A DNA stretch of 64,000 bases from Roseobacter sp. SK209-2-6 (GTDB lineage Bacteria; Pseudomonadota; Alphaproteobacteria; Rhodobacterales; Rhodobacteraceae), in the NCBI RefSeq assembly GCF_000169455.1, contig NZ_AAYC01000007.1, positions 1-64,000 of the forward strand, in the 5' to 3' direction. How positions within the stretch are numbered: the stretch's first letter is position 1; every line of letters begins with the position of its first letter. Of the stretch, positions 34,669 to 43,042 are shown in pieces. Below the pieces are notes generated by a model. That model was not told the origin of the DNA. It did no database searches and saw nothing but the letters and a program-made list of their open reading frames with translations. Both the position numbers and the translations under genes were made by a program.

Positions 34669-34947
34669 ATGGGAATCAAGCGACACAAGCCCGAAGAGAT
34701 TGTCACGAAGTTACGGCAGGTTGAGGTGCTTTGCGGCCAAGGGATGCCGCGCGTAGACGCCATTCGACAGGTGCAGATTACAGAACAAACCTTCTATCGC
34801 TGGCGCAAGCAATATGGCGGTATGGGAACCGACCAACTGAAGGAACTAAAGCGACTTCAGAAGGAGAATGACCGGCTGCGTCGGGCAGTTTCTGATCTGA
34901 CATTGGACAAGCTCATTCTGTCGGAAGCTGCACGGGGAAACTTCTGA
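34669..34947 (+). CDS. IS3-family transposase OrfA (copy C)
   Basis: It matches OrfA of copies A and B residue for residue (92 residues). The slippery GGGAAAC lies at 34935-34941 in the same phase. Confidence 0.93.
   Translation: MGIKRHKPEEIVTKLRQVEVLCGQGMPRVDAIRQVQITEQTFYRWRKQYGGMGTDQLKELKRLQKENDRLRRAVSDLTLDKLILSEAARGNF
34935..34941 (+). promoter_or_regulatory. Slippery heptamer GGGAAAC (copy C)
   Basis: Same position relative to the orfA stop as in copies A and B; a -1 slip joins OrfA to OrfB. Confidence 0.75.
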
Positions 34948-34979
34948 GCCCCTCGCGCCGCCGTAACTGCATTGATCAT

Positions 34980-35795
34980 GTGCGACGCCAGTTCCACGTC
35001 TCAGAGCGTCGCGCCTGCCGTGTTCTGGGACAGCACCGTTCCACACAGAGGCGGGTGCCTGTTGGACGTGCTGACGAAGACCGGTTGGTGTCTGACATGA
35101 TCGAACTGACACGCCAATATGGTCGATACGGTTACCGTCGGATAGCGGCTCTTCTGAGAGACGCCGGCTGGCAAATCAACGACAAACGTGTTGAGCGCCT
35201 ATGGCGGCGTGAGGGGCTGAAAGTTCCAATGAAACAACCGAAGAAAGGACGGCTCTGGCTGAACGACGGGTCGTGTGTTCGACTCCGGCCCGAATATCGT
35301 GACCATGTCTGGTCCTATGACTTCGTGCACCATCGAACGGATGACGGGAAAGCGTTCCGGACACTGAACATTCTGGATGAACACAGCCGGGAATGCCTGG
35401 CGATCCGGGTGAAGAGGCGCTTGAACTCGGCAGAAGTTATTGACGCGCTGACAGATCTTTTCATCCTGCGTGGCGTTCCTGCTTTCATCAGATCAGATAA
35501 TGGCCCAGAGTTCATTGCTCAGGCCGTTCGAGATTGGATCGCAGCGGTCGGTGCCCAAACGGCCTACATTGAACCAGGATCACCTTGGGAGAACGGATGC
35601 TGTGAAAGCTTCAACGCGCGCTTCAGAGACGAGCTGCTGAATGGAGAGGTATTTTACAGCCTGCGTGAAGCCCAGATCCTGATTGAACAATGGAGAAATC
35701 ACTACAACACAAAACGGCCGCATAGTGCTCTGGGCTATCGCCCACCGGCTCCGGAAGCCATCGTTCCGGTGGAAACCAGGCCGATCATGCACTAA
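34980..35795 (+). CDS. IS3-family transposase OrfB (copy C)
   Basis: A 271-residue DDE protein with Asp114, Asp173 and Glu209 present. It differs from copy A at residue 207, where Tyr becomes Cys (base 35599), two residues before the catalytic Glu. That position is aromatic in both other copies, so activity of this copy may be reduced. Confidence 0.92.
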   Translation: MRRQFHVSERRACRVLGQHRSTQRRVPVGRADEDRLVSDMIELTRQYGRYGYRRIAALLRDAGWQINDKRVERLWRREGLKVPMKQPKKGRLWLNDGSCVRLRPEYRDHVWSYDFVHHRTDDGKAFRTLNILDEHSRECLAIRVKRRLNSAEVIDALTDLFILRGVPAFIRSDNGPEFIAQAVRDWIAAVGAQTAYIEPGSPWENGCCESFNARFRDELLNGEVFYSLREAQILIEQWRNHYNTKRPHSALGYRPPAPEAIVPVETRPIMH

Positions 35796-35829
35796 CACTC
35801 ACACTGGACCACTTCGATGGGGCTGATCA

Positions 35830-36092
35830 GATACGGCGACCCAGACATCAATCTGTTAATGGAAAACCAAGCATTCAGCGCGACACCGGGTTCCGTTAAT
35901 CCTCACTATTTTTTGACTTCCACTGAGATGCCGGGCGATCTTCGGAGCTCGTTACGCAAGAACCGAAACTTGAAAACTTTGACATACGACAAAGTCGATG
36001 ATGATCACTCCGGCCTCAAGACTGCGATCCAGAATCTGCTTGATCAAGTGGAAGACGCCAGGGCCGACTTAAGGGAAAACGGAAATTGGTAG
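35830..36092 (+). pseudogene. C-terminal fragment, possibly SIR2-like protein
   Basis: Directly after IS copy C an open frame reads RYGDPDINLLMENQAF, then PHYFLTS and LTYDKVDDDHSGLKTAIQNL, ending at 36092. This order (G-x-DPDI, HYxL, YDxxDDDHSGL) resembles the end of SIR2-domain proteins of the kind found in anti-phage defence genes. The catalytic part is missing and the apparent ATG comes from the IS end. The identification is from memory of the family and is tentative. Confidence 0.5.
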
Positions 36093-36131
36093 GCAATCCA
36101 GAACATTTGTTGACTCCTTTGGGCTGTCCCG

Positions 36132-36162
36132 GAAGTTTTGCAAAGGGCGCTTTCTGCGCAAA
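36132..36162 (+). repeat. Dispersed intergenic repeat, partial unit 3
   Basis: The bases GGAAGTTTTGCAAAGGGCGC followed by TTTCTGCGCAAAG match the end of units 1 and 2 at 19.7-20.1 kb with few changes. Confidence 0.5.
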
Positions 36163-36399
36163 GAGGACATTTGGTGATTACCTAGGCGCTCCTTCAGCGA
36201 AATGACACTAATTTCGTCGTACAGTCAGACAGCCACAACCGCACAAGGATCCGCAGCTGTACTTTTCCCCACTTTGCGCAACCGCGAACCCTAAAACTGC
36301 GTTTAAGCGCCTTTTAAAGATCTCGCTACGCTGTGGTTTTAAACACTTGGGGTCGTCAAAGTTGGAGTTTGCCAAAGCACGGCCTCGAAAGTAGAGGTG

Positions 36400-36437
36400 G
36401 ATGGGACGAGTGAATTGTGCCTTTCACCCGTCCCATC
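36400..36437. repeat. Strong hairpin (9 + 5 bp stem)
   Basis: GATGGGACG (36400-36408) pairs with CGTCCCATC (36429-36437), and GTGAA (36410-36414) with TTCAC (36423-36427). No T-run follows on plus. It could be a terminator of a lost gene or a small structured RNA. Confidence 0.55.
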
Positions 36438-36720
36438 TGCGCGAAAAACGGTAAGAACGACCGTCAGCATTATCCTTACAGTTGGGAAAATGGAGATTGA
36501 GTGAAAATCTGCAGCAACCTGAAGAGACTCGCAAACAGCAAAAACGAGTTGCTGCAACGGGAAGTGTCCCACACTGAAACGCGAAGTGTCCCGCTACACC
36601 CGCTACAGCTACATACATTCTTGCAGCATAGATTTGCAGTGGCGCATGTTGCTCTTGCGTCTGGCATTGCGTATTAAATAAACAACTGTTCAATTCACAC
36701 CGCTCCAGGGAGGACACGAC

Positions 36721-37866
36721 GTGGATTTCGCTTTGACCGAGGAACAAACCGCGATTTTTGATATGGCGCATGCCTTTGGCCAGGAAAACATCGCCCCCTT
36801 TGCCCGCCAGTGGGAAGCCGACGGCACCATTCCCAAAGAGCTCTGGCCCCGCATTGGTGAACTCGGATTTGGTGGTCTTTATGTCAGCGAAGAGACCGGC
36901 GGCTCCGCGCTTTCGCGTCTGGATGCCACGCTGGTATTTGAAGCGCTTTCCATGTCCTGCCCTTCGGTCGCCGCGTTTTTGTCGATCCACAATATGTGCG
37001 CCAAGATGCTGGACACCTTTGCCAGCGACGAGATGAAATCGCGCATCATGCCGGAGGTTCTCTCTCTTAATACAGTGCTCAGCTATTGCTTGACCGAACC
37101 TGGTTCCGGTTCCGATGCGGCGGCCCTGAAAACCCGCGCTGAAAAAACCAACGAGGGCTATACCCTGAACGGCAATAAGGCCTTTATTTCTGGTGGCGGT
37201 TATTCCGATGCCTATGTTTGCATGGTGCGTACAGGTGAGGATGGCCCCAAGGGGATCTCAACGGTCTATGTCGAGGATGGCACCCCTGGCCTGTCCTTTG
37301 GCGGGCAAGAGATCAAAATGGGCTGGAAAAGCCAGCCAACTTCGCAGGTGCAATTTGATGATTGCAAAATCCCAGCAAATAACCTGGTTGGCGAAGAGGG
37401 CAAGGGTTTTAGATACGCCATGATGGGACTTGATGGCGGGCGCCTCAATATCGCGTCCTGCTCTCTGGGGGCAGCGCAAGCTGGCCTTGATATGACCCTG
37501 CAATATATGTCCGAGCGCAAAGCTTTTGGCAAAAGCATCGATCAATTCCAGGGGTTGCAGTTCCGCCTGGCAGACATGGAGATCGAATTGCAGGCTGCCC
37601 GTGTCTTCCTGCGCCAAGCGGCTTGGAAGTTGGACAAGGGCGCGCCGGACGCCAGCAAGCACTGTGCGATGGCCAAGAAATTCGTCACCGAAGCGGGCTC
37701 CAAGATTGTTGACCAATGTCTGCAGCTGCATGGTGGTTATGGCTATCTGGCCGACTACGGGATTGAAAAACTGGTCCGCGACCTGCGTGTGCACCAGATA
37801 CTGGAAGGCACCAATGAGATCATGCGGGTCATCGTGGCCCGTCATCTCTTGGCGGAGAACCACTGA
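36721..37866 (+). CDS. Acyl-CoA dehydrogenase, probable isobutyryl-CoA dehydrogenase
   Basis: A 381-residue flavoprotein of standard acyl-CoA dehydrogenase length. FAD/substrate signatures are present: YCLTEPGSGSDAAAL (about 122-136) and the C-terminal GGYGYLADYGIEKLVRD ... QILEGTNEIMRVIVARHLL, which holds the probable catalytic Glu. The start is GTG at 36721 with GGGAGGA upstream. It is followed by 3-hydroxyisobutyryl-CoA hydrolase and 3-hydroxyisobutyrate dehydrogenase, so its role is most likely oxidation of isobutyryl-CoA to methacrylyl-CoA in valine breakdown. The substrate is inferred from neighbours. Confidence 0.9.
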   Translation: MDFALTEEQTAIFDMAHAFGQENIAPFARQWEADGTIPKELWPRIGELGFGGLYVSEETGGSALSRLDATLVFEALSMSCPSVAAFLSIHNMCAKMLDTFASDEMKSRIMPEVLSLNTVLSYCLTEPGSGSDAAALKTRAEKTNEGYTLNGNKAFISGGGYSDAYVCMVRTGEDGPKGISTVYVEDGTPGLSFGGQEIKMGWKSQPTSQVQFDDCKIPANNLVGEEGKGFRYAMMGLDGGRLNIASCSLGAAQAGLDMTLQYMSERKAFGKSIDQFQGLQFRLADMEIELQAARVFLRQAAWKLDKGAPDASKHCAMAKKFVTEAGSKIVDQCLQLHGGYGYLADYGIEKLVRDLRVHQILEGTNEIMRVIVARHLLAENH

Positions 37867-37907
37867 TCCCGTTAAACACCGTCAAGACCTTCCACAAAGA
37901 GGCCAAG

Positions 37908-38948
37908 ATGAGCGATATTGATATTCGCATAGCCGGGCACGCCGGACGCATAACCTTTACCCGCGAAAAGGCATTGAACGCGCTGTCTTATGACATGTGC
38001 ATGGCGATCGATGCAGCTATAAAAGCCTGGGCCGATGACGACCGGGTCAAACTGGTGGTTATCGATGCTGCCGGCGAGCGCGCCTTTTGCGCAGGCGGTG
38101 ATATTGCCGAGCTCTATGAGACAGGTACCAAGGGCGATTACTCCTATGGACAGCGCTTCTGGCGGGATGAGTACCGGCTGAACGCCCGGATATTTGAATA
38201 CCCAAAGCCGGTTGTCAGCTTTATGCAAGGCTTCACCATGGGTGGCGGCGTTGGCATCGGCTGTCACGGCACCCATCGCGTTGTTGGGGCAAGCAGCCAA
38301 ATCGCCATGCCTGAGACCGGTATTGGCCTGGTGCCTGACGTGGGTGGCAGCCTCATGCTAGCCTTGGCGCCGGGTCGCCTAGGGGAATACCTGGGCTGTA
38401 CCGCGGGCAGAATGAAAGCAGCTGACGCCATCTATGCGGGGTTTGCGGATTTCTTCATTCCAGAAGAAAACTGGCCTGCATTGATTGCAACGCTCGAGGA
38501 GAGTGGAAGTCCGGAAATCCTGAAGGAAGCCGCCTCCCCGGCCGATGGTGGCACGCTGGAGGCCATGCAGTCCGACATTGATCGCTGCTTTTCTGGTGAA
38601 GCTTTGGGTGATATCCTGACGGTCCTCAAAGGGGACGGAAGCGATTTTGCGAAACAAGCGCTGAAACCGCTAGCGCGCAATTCCGCTCTGGCCATGGGAT
38701 GCTTTATTGAGATGCTCCACCGGCTTCGCGTTGAAACGCTGAGCATCCGCAAAGCTTTGGATCATGAGTATCGCTTCACCTTCCGGGCAATGGAACATGG
38801 CGATTTTCTCGAAGGGATCCGGGCCCAGATCATTGACAAAGACCGCCAACCCAAGTGGCTCTTTCCGGATGGCAACGTGCCGACATCTGCGGTCAGCAAA
38901 ATGCTGATGCCATTGGGCGCGGATGCGCTGACTTTTGAGGAGGACTAA
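37908..38948 (+). CDS. 3-Hydroxyisobutyryl-CoA hydrolase (enoyl-CoA hydratase fold)
   Basis: A 346-residue crotonase-fold protein, longer than the usual 260-residue hydratases, as expected for HIBCH-type hydrolases. Oxyanion-hole and active-site segments are AFCAGGDI, QGFTMGGGVGIGCHG and PETGIGLVPDVGGS (catalytic Glu and Asp). It releases 3-hydroxyisobutyrate from its CoA ester. It lies 42 bp after the acyl-CoA dehydrogenase and 3 bp before mmsB, so the three form one operon. Confidence 0.92.
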   Translation: MSDIDIRIAGHAGRITFTREKALNALSYDMCMAIDAAIKAWADDDRVKLVVIDAAGERAFCAGGDIAELYETGTKGDYSYGQRFWRDEYRLNARIFEYPKPVVSFMQGFTMGGGVGIGCHGTHRVVGASSQIAMPETGIGLVPDVGGSLMLALAPGRLGEYLGCTAGRMKAADAIYAGFADFFIPEENWPALIATLEESGSPEILKEAASPADGGTLEAMQSDIDRCFSGEALGDILTVLKGDGSDFAKQALKPLARNSALAMGCFIEMLHRLRVETLSIRKALDHEYRFTFRAMEHGDFLEGIRAQIIDKDRQPKWLFPDGNVPTSAVSKMLMPLGADALTFEED

Positions 38949-38951
38949 AGC

Positions 38952-39824
38952 ATGAAGATCGGATTTATTGGCCTTGGCAACATGGGCGGACCCATGGCGG
39001 CCAACCTGGCAAAAGCCGGCCATGAGGTAACTGGCTTTGACATGGCGGATGTCTCAATTGAAGGCGTTTCAATGGCCACTTCAGGCGCGCACGCAGCCAC
39101 AGGCGCGGACGTCGTGATCACCATGCTGCCCAATGGAGCTATCCTGCGCGCCGTTGCCAAGGAAGTCCTCCCGGCGATGAGCGCTGGCGCGGCTCTGGTT
39201 GATTGCTCCACCGTGGATGTGGATTCTGCCCGTGCGGTCGCCGCTGAAGCTGCGGAGGCCAGCCTCTTGTTTGTTGACGCCCCCGTCTCTGGCGGAATTG
39301 GCGGCGCGGCTGGCGGCACCCTGACCTTTATGGCCGGTGGCACAGAGGATGCCTTTGCCAAGGCCCTTCCTCTCTTTGACATCATGGGACAAAAGGCCGT
39401 GCATTGCGGCGCAGCTGGGGCCGGTCAAGCCGCGAAGATCTGCAACAACATGATCCTTGGTGTCACCATGATCGGAACCTGCGAAGCCTTTGCCCTCGCC
39501 GACAAACTGGGCCTTGATCGCCAAAAGATGTTCGATGTGGTTTCAACCTCCTCTGGCTATTCCTGGACCATGAACGCATATTGCCCCGCCCCTGGCGTGG
39601 GCCCCTCTTCGCCAGCCGACAATGACTATAAGCCTGGGTTCGCGGCTGAACTGATGCTGAAAGACCTGCGCCTGAGCCAGCAAGCGGCAGAAAGTGCTGA
39701 TGCGGATACCCCTATGGGTGAGCTTGCCCAAGCGCTTTACGCACGTTTTGTCGAAGAGGAAGATGGTTTGGGCATGGATTTCTCTGCCATGTTGCCTCGC
39801 TTTGAGAAACGCTCGCGCGACTAA
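38952..39824 (+). CDS. mmsB: 3-Hydroxyisobutyrate dehydrogenase
   Basis: A 290-residue beta-hydroxyacid dehydrogenase. The NAD loop GLGNMGGPMAANLAKAGHEVTGFD starts at residue 7, the substrate motif DAPVSGGIGGAAGGTLTFM is near 110, and the catalytic Lys lies in GAGQAAKICNNM. It oxidises 3-hydroxyisobutyrate to methylmalonate semialdehyde, the step after the hydrolase. GAGGA precedes the ATG. It ends the operon; an intrinsic terminator follows at 39851. Confidence 0.94.
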   Translation: MKIGFIGLGNMGGPMAANLAKAGHEVTGFDMADVSIEGVSMATSGAHAATGADVVITMLPNGAILRAVAKEVLPAMSAGAALVDCSTVDVDSARAVAAEAAEASLLFVDAPVSGGIGGAAGGTLTFMAGGTEDAFAKALPLFDIMGQKAVHCGAAGAGQAAKICNNMILGVTMIGTCEAFALADKLGLDRQKMFDVVSTSSGYSWTMNAYCPAPGVGPSSPADNDYKPGFAAELMLKDLRLSQQAAESADADTPMGELAQALYARFVEEEDGLGMDFSAMLPRFEKRSRD

Positions 39825-39850
39825 CCTCTCTCGAAGTTATCAGGTCCCTA

Positions 39851-39887
39851 CCCCGCCAAGGAAAATGTTCCCTTTGGCGGGGTTTTC
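39851..39887 (+). terminator. Intrinsic terminator after mmsB
   Basis: CCCCGCCAA (39851-39859) pairs with TTGGCGGGG (39874-39882), with two more pairs inside, followed by TTTTCTGTT. It closes the valine-degradation operon. Confidence 0.88.
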
Positions 39888-40064
39888 TGTTCCTGCCCCC
39901 ATGCGTGAACAGTAGAACGGCTCTTGCCGAATTAAGAATTTGTTCAATTTGATTAAAATTCAGCAAATCGGCACTGCTTCTCCACATTTCCGACCAAATC
40001 CACCCGCATTCCAGAATTTACGGTCGTTTCACCTTACGGCCAGTAGGAAAGCGCAGGATAGCAA

Positions 40065-41648
40065 ATGGCCACCGCAACAGAGTTGGATATCAACACCTCC
40101 GCCACCGCCCTGGACATGGCGAATGAGATTTTTGGCGATGGCACCACGGTTGTTGGCGCGAGCTATAGTGGTGACGCCCGAAGCTCGGGCGTTTATAGCG
40201 GAGCGGATACCACAACCCCCGGCGTTGCACCCTCTGATAGCGGAGTCATTCTCTCAACCGGCCAGGTCAGTGATTTCACCAATAGTTCCGGAACCACTGA
40301 TACCAATACCTCGGCCAGCACGACCACAAACACCACCGGTGTGGATGGCGACAGCGATTTCAACACGCTTGCTGGTGCCAGCACATTTGACGCGGCCTTC
40401 CTTGAGATTGACTTTGTCCCGGACGGCGATGTCCTGACCCTGGACTTTGTTCTCTCCTCAGAGGAATACCCTGAGTTTTCCAGCTCTCAGTTCAATGACG
40501 TTGTGGGGGTCTGGGTGAATGGCGTAGAAGCCCAGGTTACGATTGGCGATGGCTCGGCTTCGATCGGGAACATCAATCAGTCTGACACGCAAAACATCTA
40601 TGTCGACAACACCGCCGACCAGTTCAATACAGAAATGGACGGCTTTACCATTACCCTGACCTTCACCGCGCCAGTGAACGCTGGGGTTACCAACTCAATC
40701 AAGATTGGTGTCGCTGATGTTGCTGACGCTAGCTATGATACCAATCTTCTGGTTGCAGGTGGTTCGGTTCAAACTGCGTTTGTGGCGCAGGATGACAGCT
40801 TTGACATCGGCTTCAACGGCACCAAAACGGTGGATGTTCTGGCCAATGATAGCAGCACTGCCCCGGGTGATCTAACAATAACCCATATCAATGATGTCGC
40901 TGTCTCGGCCGGAGATACCGTAACATTGGCAACAGGCCAGAGTATCCTGCTCAACCCCGATGGCACGCTAAGCGTGACCTCGGATAGCGATACAGAAACG
41001 GTCTATTTCAACTACACCACACAAGACAGCAATGGGGACAGCGACACAGCACTGGTTGAGGTGAACCAAGCTCAGCCCTGCTTCCTGCGCGGCACAGTGG
41101 TGGAGACAGAGCACGGCCCCCTGCCCATCGAAGAGCTGAGCCCTGGAATGCGGATCAAGACCTATGACAATGGGTTGCAAACCCTGCGCTGGATCGGCCG
41201 AAGCATAGCCCCGTCTCTGCGCAACCACGCCCCCATTCGCATCAGTGCTGGCCACCTGGGCAGCACCCGGGATCTCTGGGTTTCGCCAAACCACCGCCTG
41301 TTGATCACCGGCGCGTTTGCAGAGCTGCTTTTTGGCGAAGAGGAAATCCTGGTCAAGGCAAAGGACCTGATCAACGATCAAAGCATCCGCCAAGATACCT
41401 CGGTCAAACGAGCAGAATACTACCATCTGCTGTTTGACCAGCATCAGATCCTCTGGACCCATGGCGTCCTGAGCGAGAGCTATTATCCCGGTCCAGAAAC
41501 CTCGCAAAGCTTTGATGCAGAGACACAGGCAGAGCTGTTCGCTCTGTTTCCTGAGCTATGTGTAATCAAGGGTCAGGGCTATGGCGCAGAGGCGAGACGC
41601 TCGCTGCGTGGGTTTGAAGCTTCTCTTCTGAACAGCTCTCTCCTTTAG
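40065..41648 (+). CDS. Choice-of-anchor L / Hint-domain secreted protein
   Basis: A 527-residue protein. Residues 1-235 are Thr/Ser/Asp-rich beta sequence with SSEEYPEFSSSQFNDVVGVWVNG, typical of the choice-of-anchor L domain. Residues 240-335 are a cadherin-like or Ig-like strand region (VDVLANDSSTAPGDLTI). Residues 338 to about 480 are a Hint domain: CFLRGTVVETEHGPLPIEEL with Cys339, and SPNHRLLITG, a conserved Hint block. Such proteins are common in roseobacters and are probably exported without a classical signal peptide. Self-cleavage is possible but unproven. AGGA precedes the ATG. It stands alone between two terminator-like regions. Confidence 0.87.
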   Translation: MATATELDINTSATALDMANEIFGDGTTVVGASYSGDARSSGVYSGADTTTPGVAPSDSGVILSTGQVSDFTNSSGTTDTNTSASTTTNTTGVDGDSDFNTLAGASTFDAAFLEIDFVPDGDVLTLDFVLSSEEYPEFSSSQFNDVVGVWVNGVEAQVTIGDGSASIGNINQSDTQNIYVDNTADQFNTEMDGFTITLTFTAPVNAGVTNSIKIGVADVADASYDTNLLVAGGSVQTAFVAQDDSFDIGFNGTKTVDVLANDSSTAPGDLTITHINDVAVSAGDTVTLATGQSILLNPDGTLSVTSDSDTETVYFNYTTQDSNGDSDTALVEVNQAQPCFLRGTVVETEHGPLPIEELSPGMRIKTYDNGLQTLRWIGRSIAPSLRNHAPIRISAGHLGSTRDLWVSPNHRLLITGAFAELLFGEEEILVKAKDLINDQSIRQDTSVKRAEYYHLLFDQHQILWTHGVLSESYYPGPETSQSFDAETQAELFALFPELCVIKGQGYGAEARRSLRGFEASLLNSSLL

Positions 41649-41663
41649 GCTCGGCCAACAAAC

Positions 41664-42446
41664 TCACTTTGAAGGCAGTTGACCAAAGAGAGCTTCCACC
41701 ACTTCTTTTGTCTGTTGATCCGACGGAAAGAGCATCTCGATCTTCAGTTCTGACATCGCAACGCTGCCGCTGGTGGCAAATTGCGACATCGTCGAAAAGA
41801 AGGAAAGCACTTGCCCCCCCAATTTGTAGCGTGCAGGAATGATCGCAGGCAGGGGATCAGGCAGCGACACATTGTGGTTTTTGACACGTGCTTCCAATGC
41901 CTTAACAGAGCTTTCTAAAACAGGATCCCGGCCAAAATGAGCCAATTCCGTGCGCAGACGCATTAGGCTCAACGCTTCGACTTCCTCAAGATTTACCAAC
42001 TGGCCGCGCAATGTCTCATTCTCCACCAGAGCATCGATCAGACTATCACCCAATGAGATCCCGGTCTGGGACAGCATAAAGGCGGCCGGAGCATTGAGTG
42101 AAACTAGCTTCCAATGGCGATCAATGGCCATCGCTGGATAGGGCGCATGCCGTTCCAGCATGCGCTCCATCGCCTCCCTGAGCGGCGCCAACTCATCCTC
42201 AGCCAGGCTATCAACCGGATAGGCCGGTGCTAGCCCCGCTGCATCCAAAAGATGGTTGCGCGCCCCAAGCGGCACCTGAAGCTCCTCACTCAGCCGCAGA
42301 ACCATTTCACGGCTGGGTCGAGACCGCCCCGTCTCCAGAAAAGAAATATGGCGCGCCGAAACCTGAGCAGAAAGCGCAAGATCCAACTGACTGAGACGTC
42401 GCAGCTTTCGCCACTCTTTCAAGGTGTTGCCAAAGGTATCTAACAT
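41664..42446 (-). CDS. XRE-family regulator with MmyB-like ligand domain
   Basis: A 260-residue regulator. Residues 7-60 form a Cro/C1-type helix-turn-helix (LKEWRKLRRLSQLDLALSAQVSARHISFLETGRSRPS). The rest resembles the MmyB-like PAS-type ligand domain (AMAIDRHWKLVSLNAPAAFML) common in this class. It is divergent from a four-helix membrane protein gene with a perfect palindrome between them (42500-42514), which it probably binds. A role in its own control and that of the membrane protein is inferred. Confidence 0.9.
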   Translation of the reverse strand: MLDTFGNTLKEWRKLRRLSQLDLALSAQVSARHISFLETGRSRPSREMVLRLSEELQVPLGARNHLLDAAGLAPAYPVDSLAEDELAPLREAMERMLERHAPYPAMAIDRHWKLVSLNAPAAFMLSQTGISLGDSLIDALVENETLRGQLVNLEEVEALSLMRLRTELAHFGRDPVLESSVKALEARVKNHNVSLPDPLPAIIPARYKLGGQVLSFFSTMSQFATSGSVAMSELKIEMLFPSDQQTKEVVEALFGQLPSK

Positions 42447-42499
42447 GAAATCCCATCCGTATTCCTGCCCATTCTAGCGCAAGAAATGAGGAAATTCAC

Positions 42500-42514
42500 T
42501 TACCTCCGAGGTAA
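42500..42514. promoter_or_regulatory. Palindrome TTACCTC-C-GAGGTAA
   Basis: A perfect 7-bp dyad around a single C, lying between the divergent XRE regulator and membrane-protein genes, 59 bp before the latter's start. It is a typical size for a Cro/C1-type operator. Confidence 0.65.
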
Positions 42515-42572
42515 TTGTTTTTCTGCAAGCGCTCCGTCAGATCTGTTCCCATCTCGACATAGGAGAACTGAG

Positions 42573-43010
42573 ATGACCCTGGATACCTCTACCCGCCTTT
42601 TGAAACTCGCCGCTCTTTCTTCAGTCCTGTTTGGGCTAGCAATGGTAGCGGCGCTTGTTTCCCCGCTCAAAACCGTTTTTGATGTCTTTCTAGACTTGGT
42701 TCACTACCCTCTGGACAGAGATCAGTCCCTCACCGGTGACAGCGCCAGAGTATTGGCCGCGATCACAGGGGGATTGATGTGCGGGCTTGGTGCCTTGGTC
42801 TGGCGACTTGCCACGGATATCTATGCCACCGATCCTGCACGCGGCGGCAATATCATCCTGATCGGTGTGGTTGCCTGGTATCTGCCTGACAGTTTCGGCA
42901 GCTACATGGTAGGCGCCTGGTTTAATGTCGTTCTAAACACAGGGTTCCTGGCCATGTTTGCGCTGCCGGTCATTCTGCATCGCGATACCAGTCAGGCGGT
43001 AAAGGCATAG
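42573..43010 (+). CDS. Conserved four-helix membrane protein of unknown function
   Basis: A 145-residue protein with about four membrane helices (near 9-30, 57-78, 90-110 and 112-132) and short loops. No catalytic motif is visible. AGGAGAA precedes the ATG at 42573; the longer frame to 42486 covers the palindrome and is rejected. Its control by the divergent XRE regulator is likely from the layout. I do not recognise a named family. Confidence 0.75.
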   Translation: MTLDTSTRLLKLAALSSVLFGLAMVAALVSPLKTVFDVFLDLVHYPLDRDQSLTGDSARVLAAITGGLMCGLGALVWRLATDIYATDPARGGNIILIGVVAWYLPDSFGSYMVGAWFNVVLNTGFLAMFALPVILHRDTSQAVKA

Positions 43011-43042
43011 CCCTCACCGCCCGGAGAGGACTTGCAGCAGGA

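Larger units (their letters stand above)
34613..35829 (+). mobile_element. Intact IS3-family element, copy C
   Basis: A 1217-bp copy in the same orientation as copy B, so recombination between B and C would delete 24863-35829 together with one IS. There is no target duplication: TGGC precedes and GATA (or AGAT) follows. The right end joins a gene fragment (35830-36092) whose missing 5' part is not on the left side, showing a rearranged junction. It carries a Tyr207Cys change in OrfB. Confidence 0.93.
36093..36720. other. Intergenic region with repeats, right edge of the mosaic
   Basis: No gene is found. It contains a copy of the dispersed repeat end (36132-36162: GTTTTGCAAAGGGCGCTTTC), a strong hairpin at 36400-36437 and a direct repeat GAAGTGTCCC at 36561-36570 and 36583-36592. 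The promoter of the valine-degradation operon should lie in its last 150 bp. Confidence 0.5.

Noticed and set aside
23646-35829. Copies B and C as ends of a regular composite transposon.
   Set aside because: Neither copy has a target duplication and no duplication surrounds the whole segment, so only IS-mediated rearrangement is supported.
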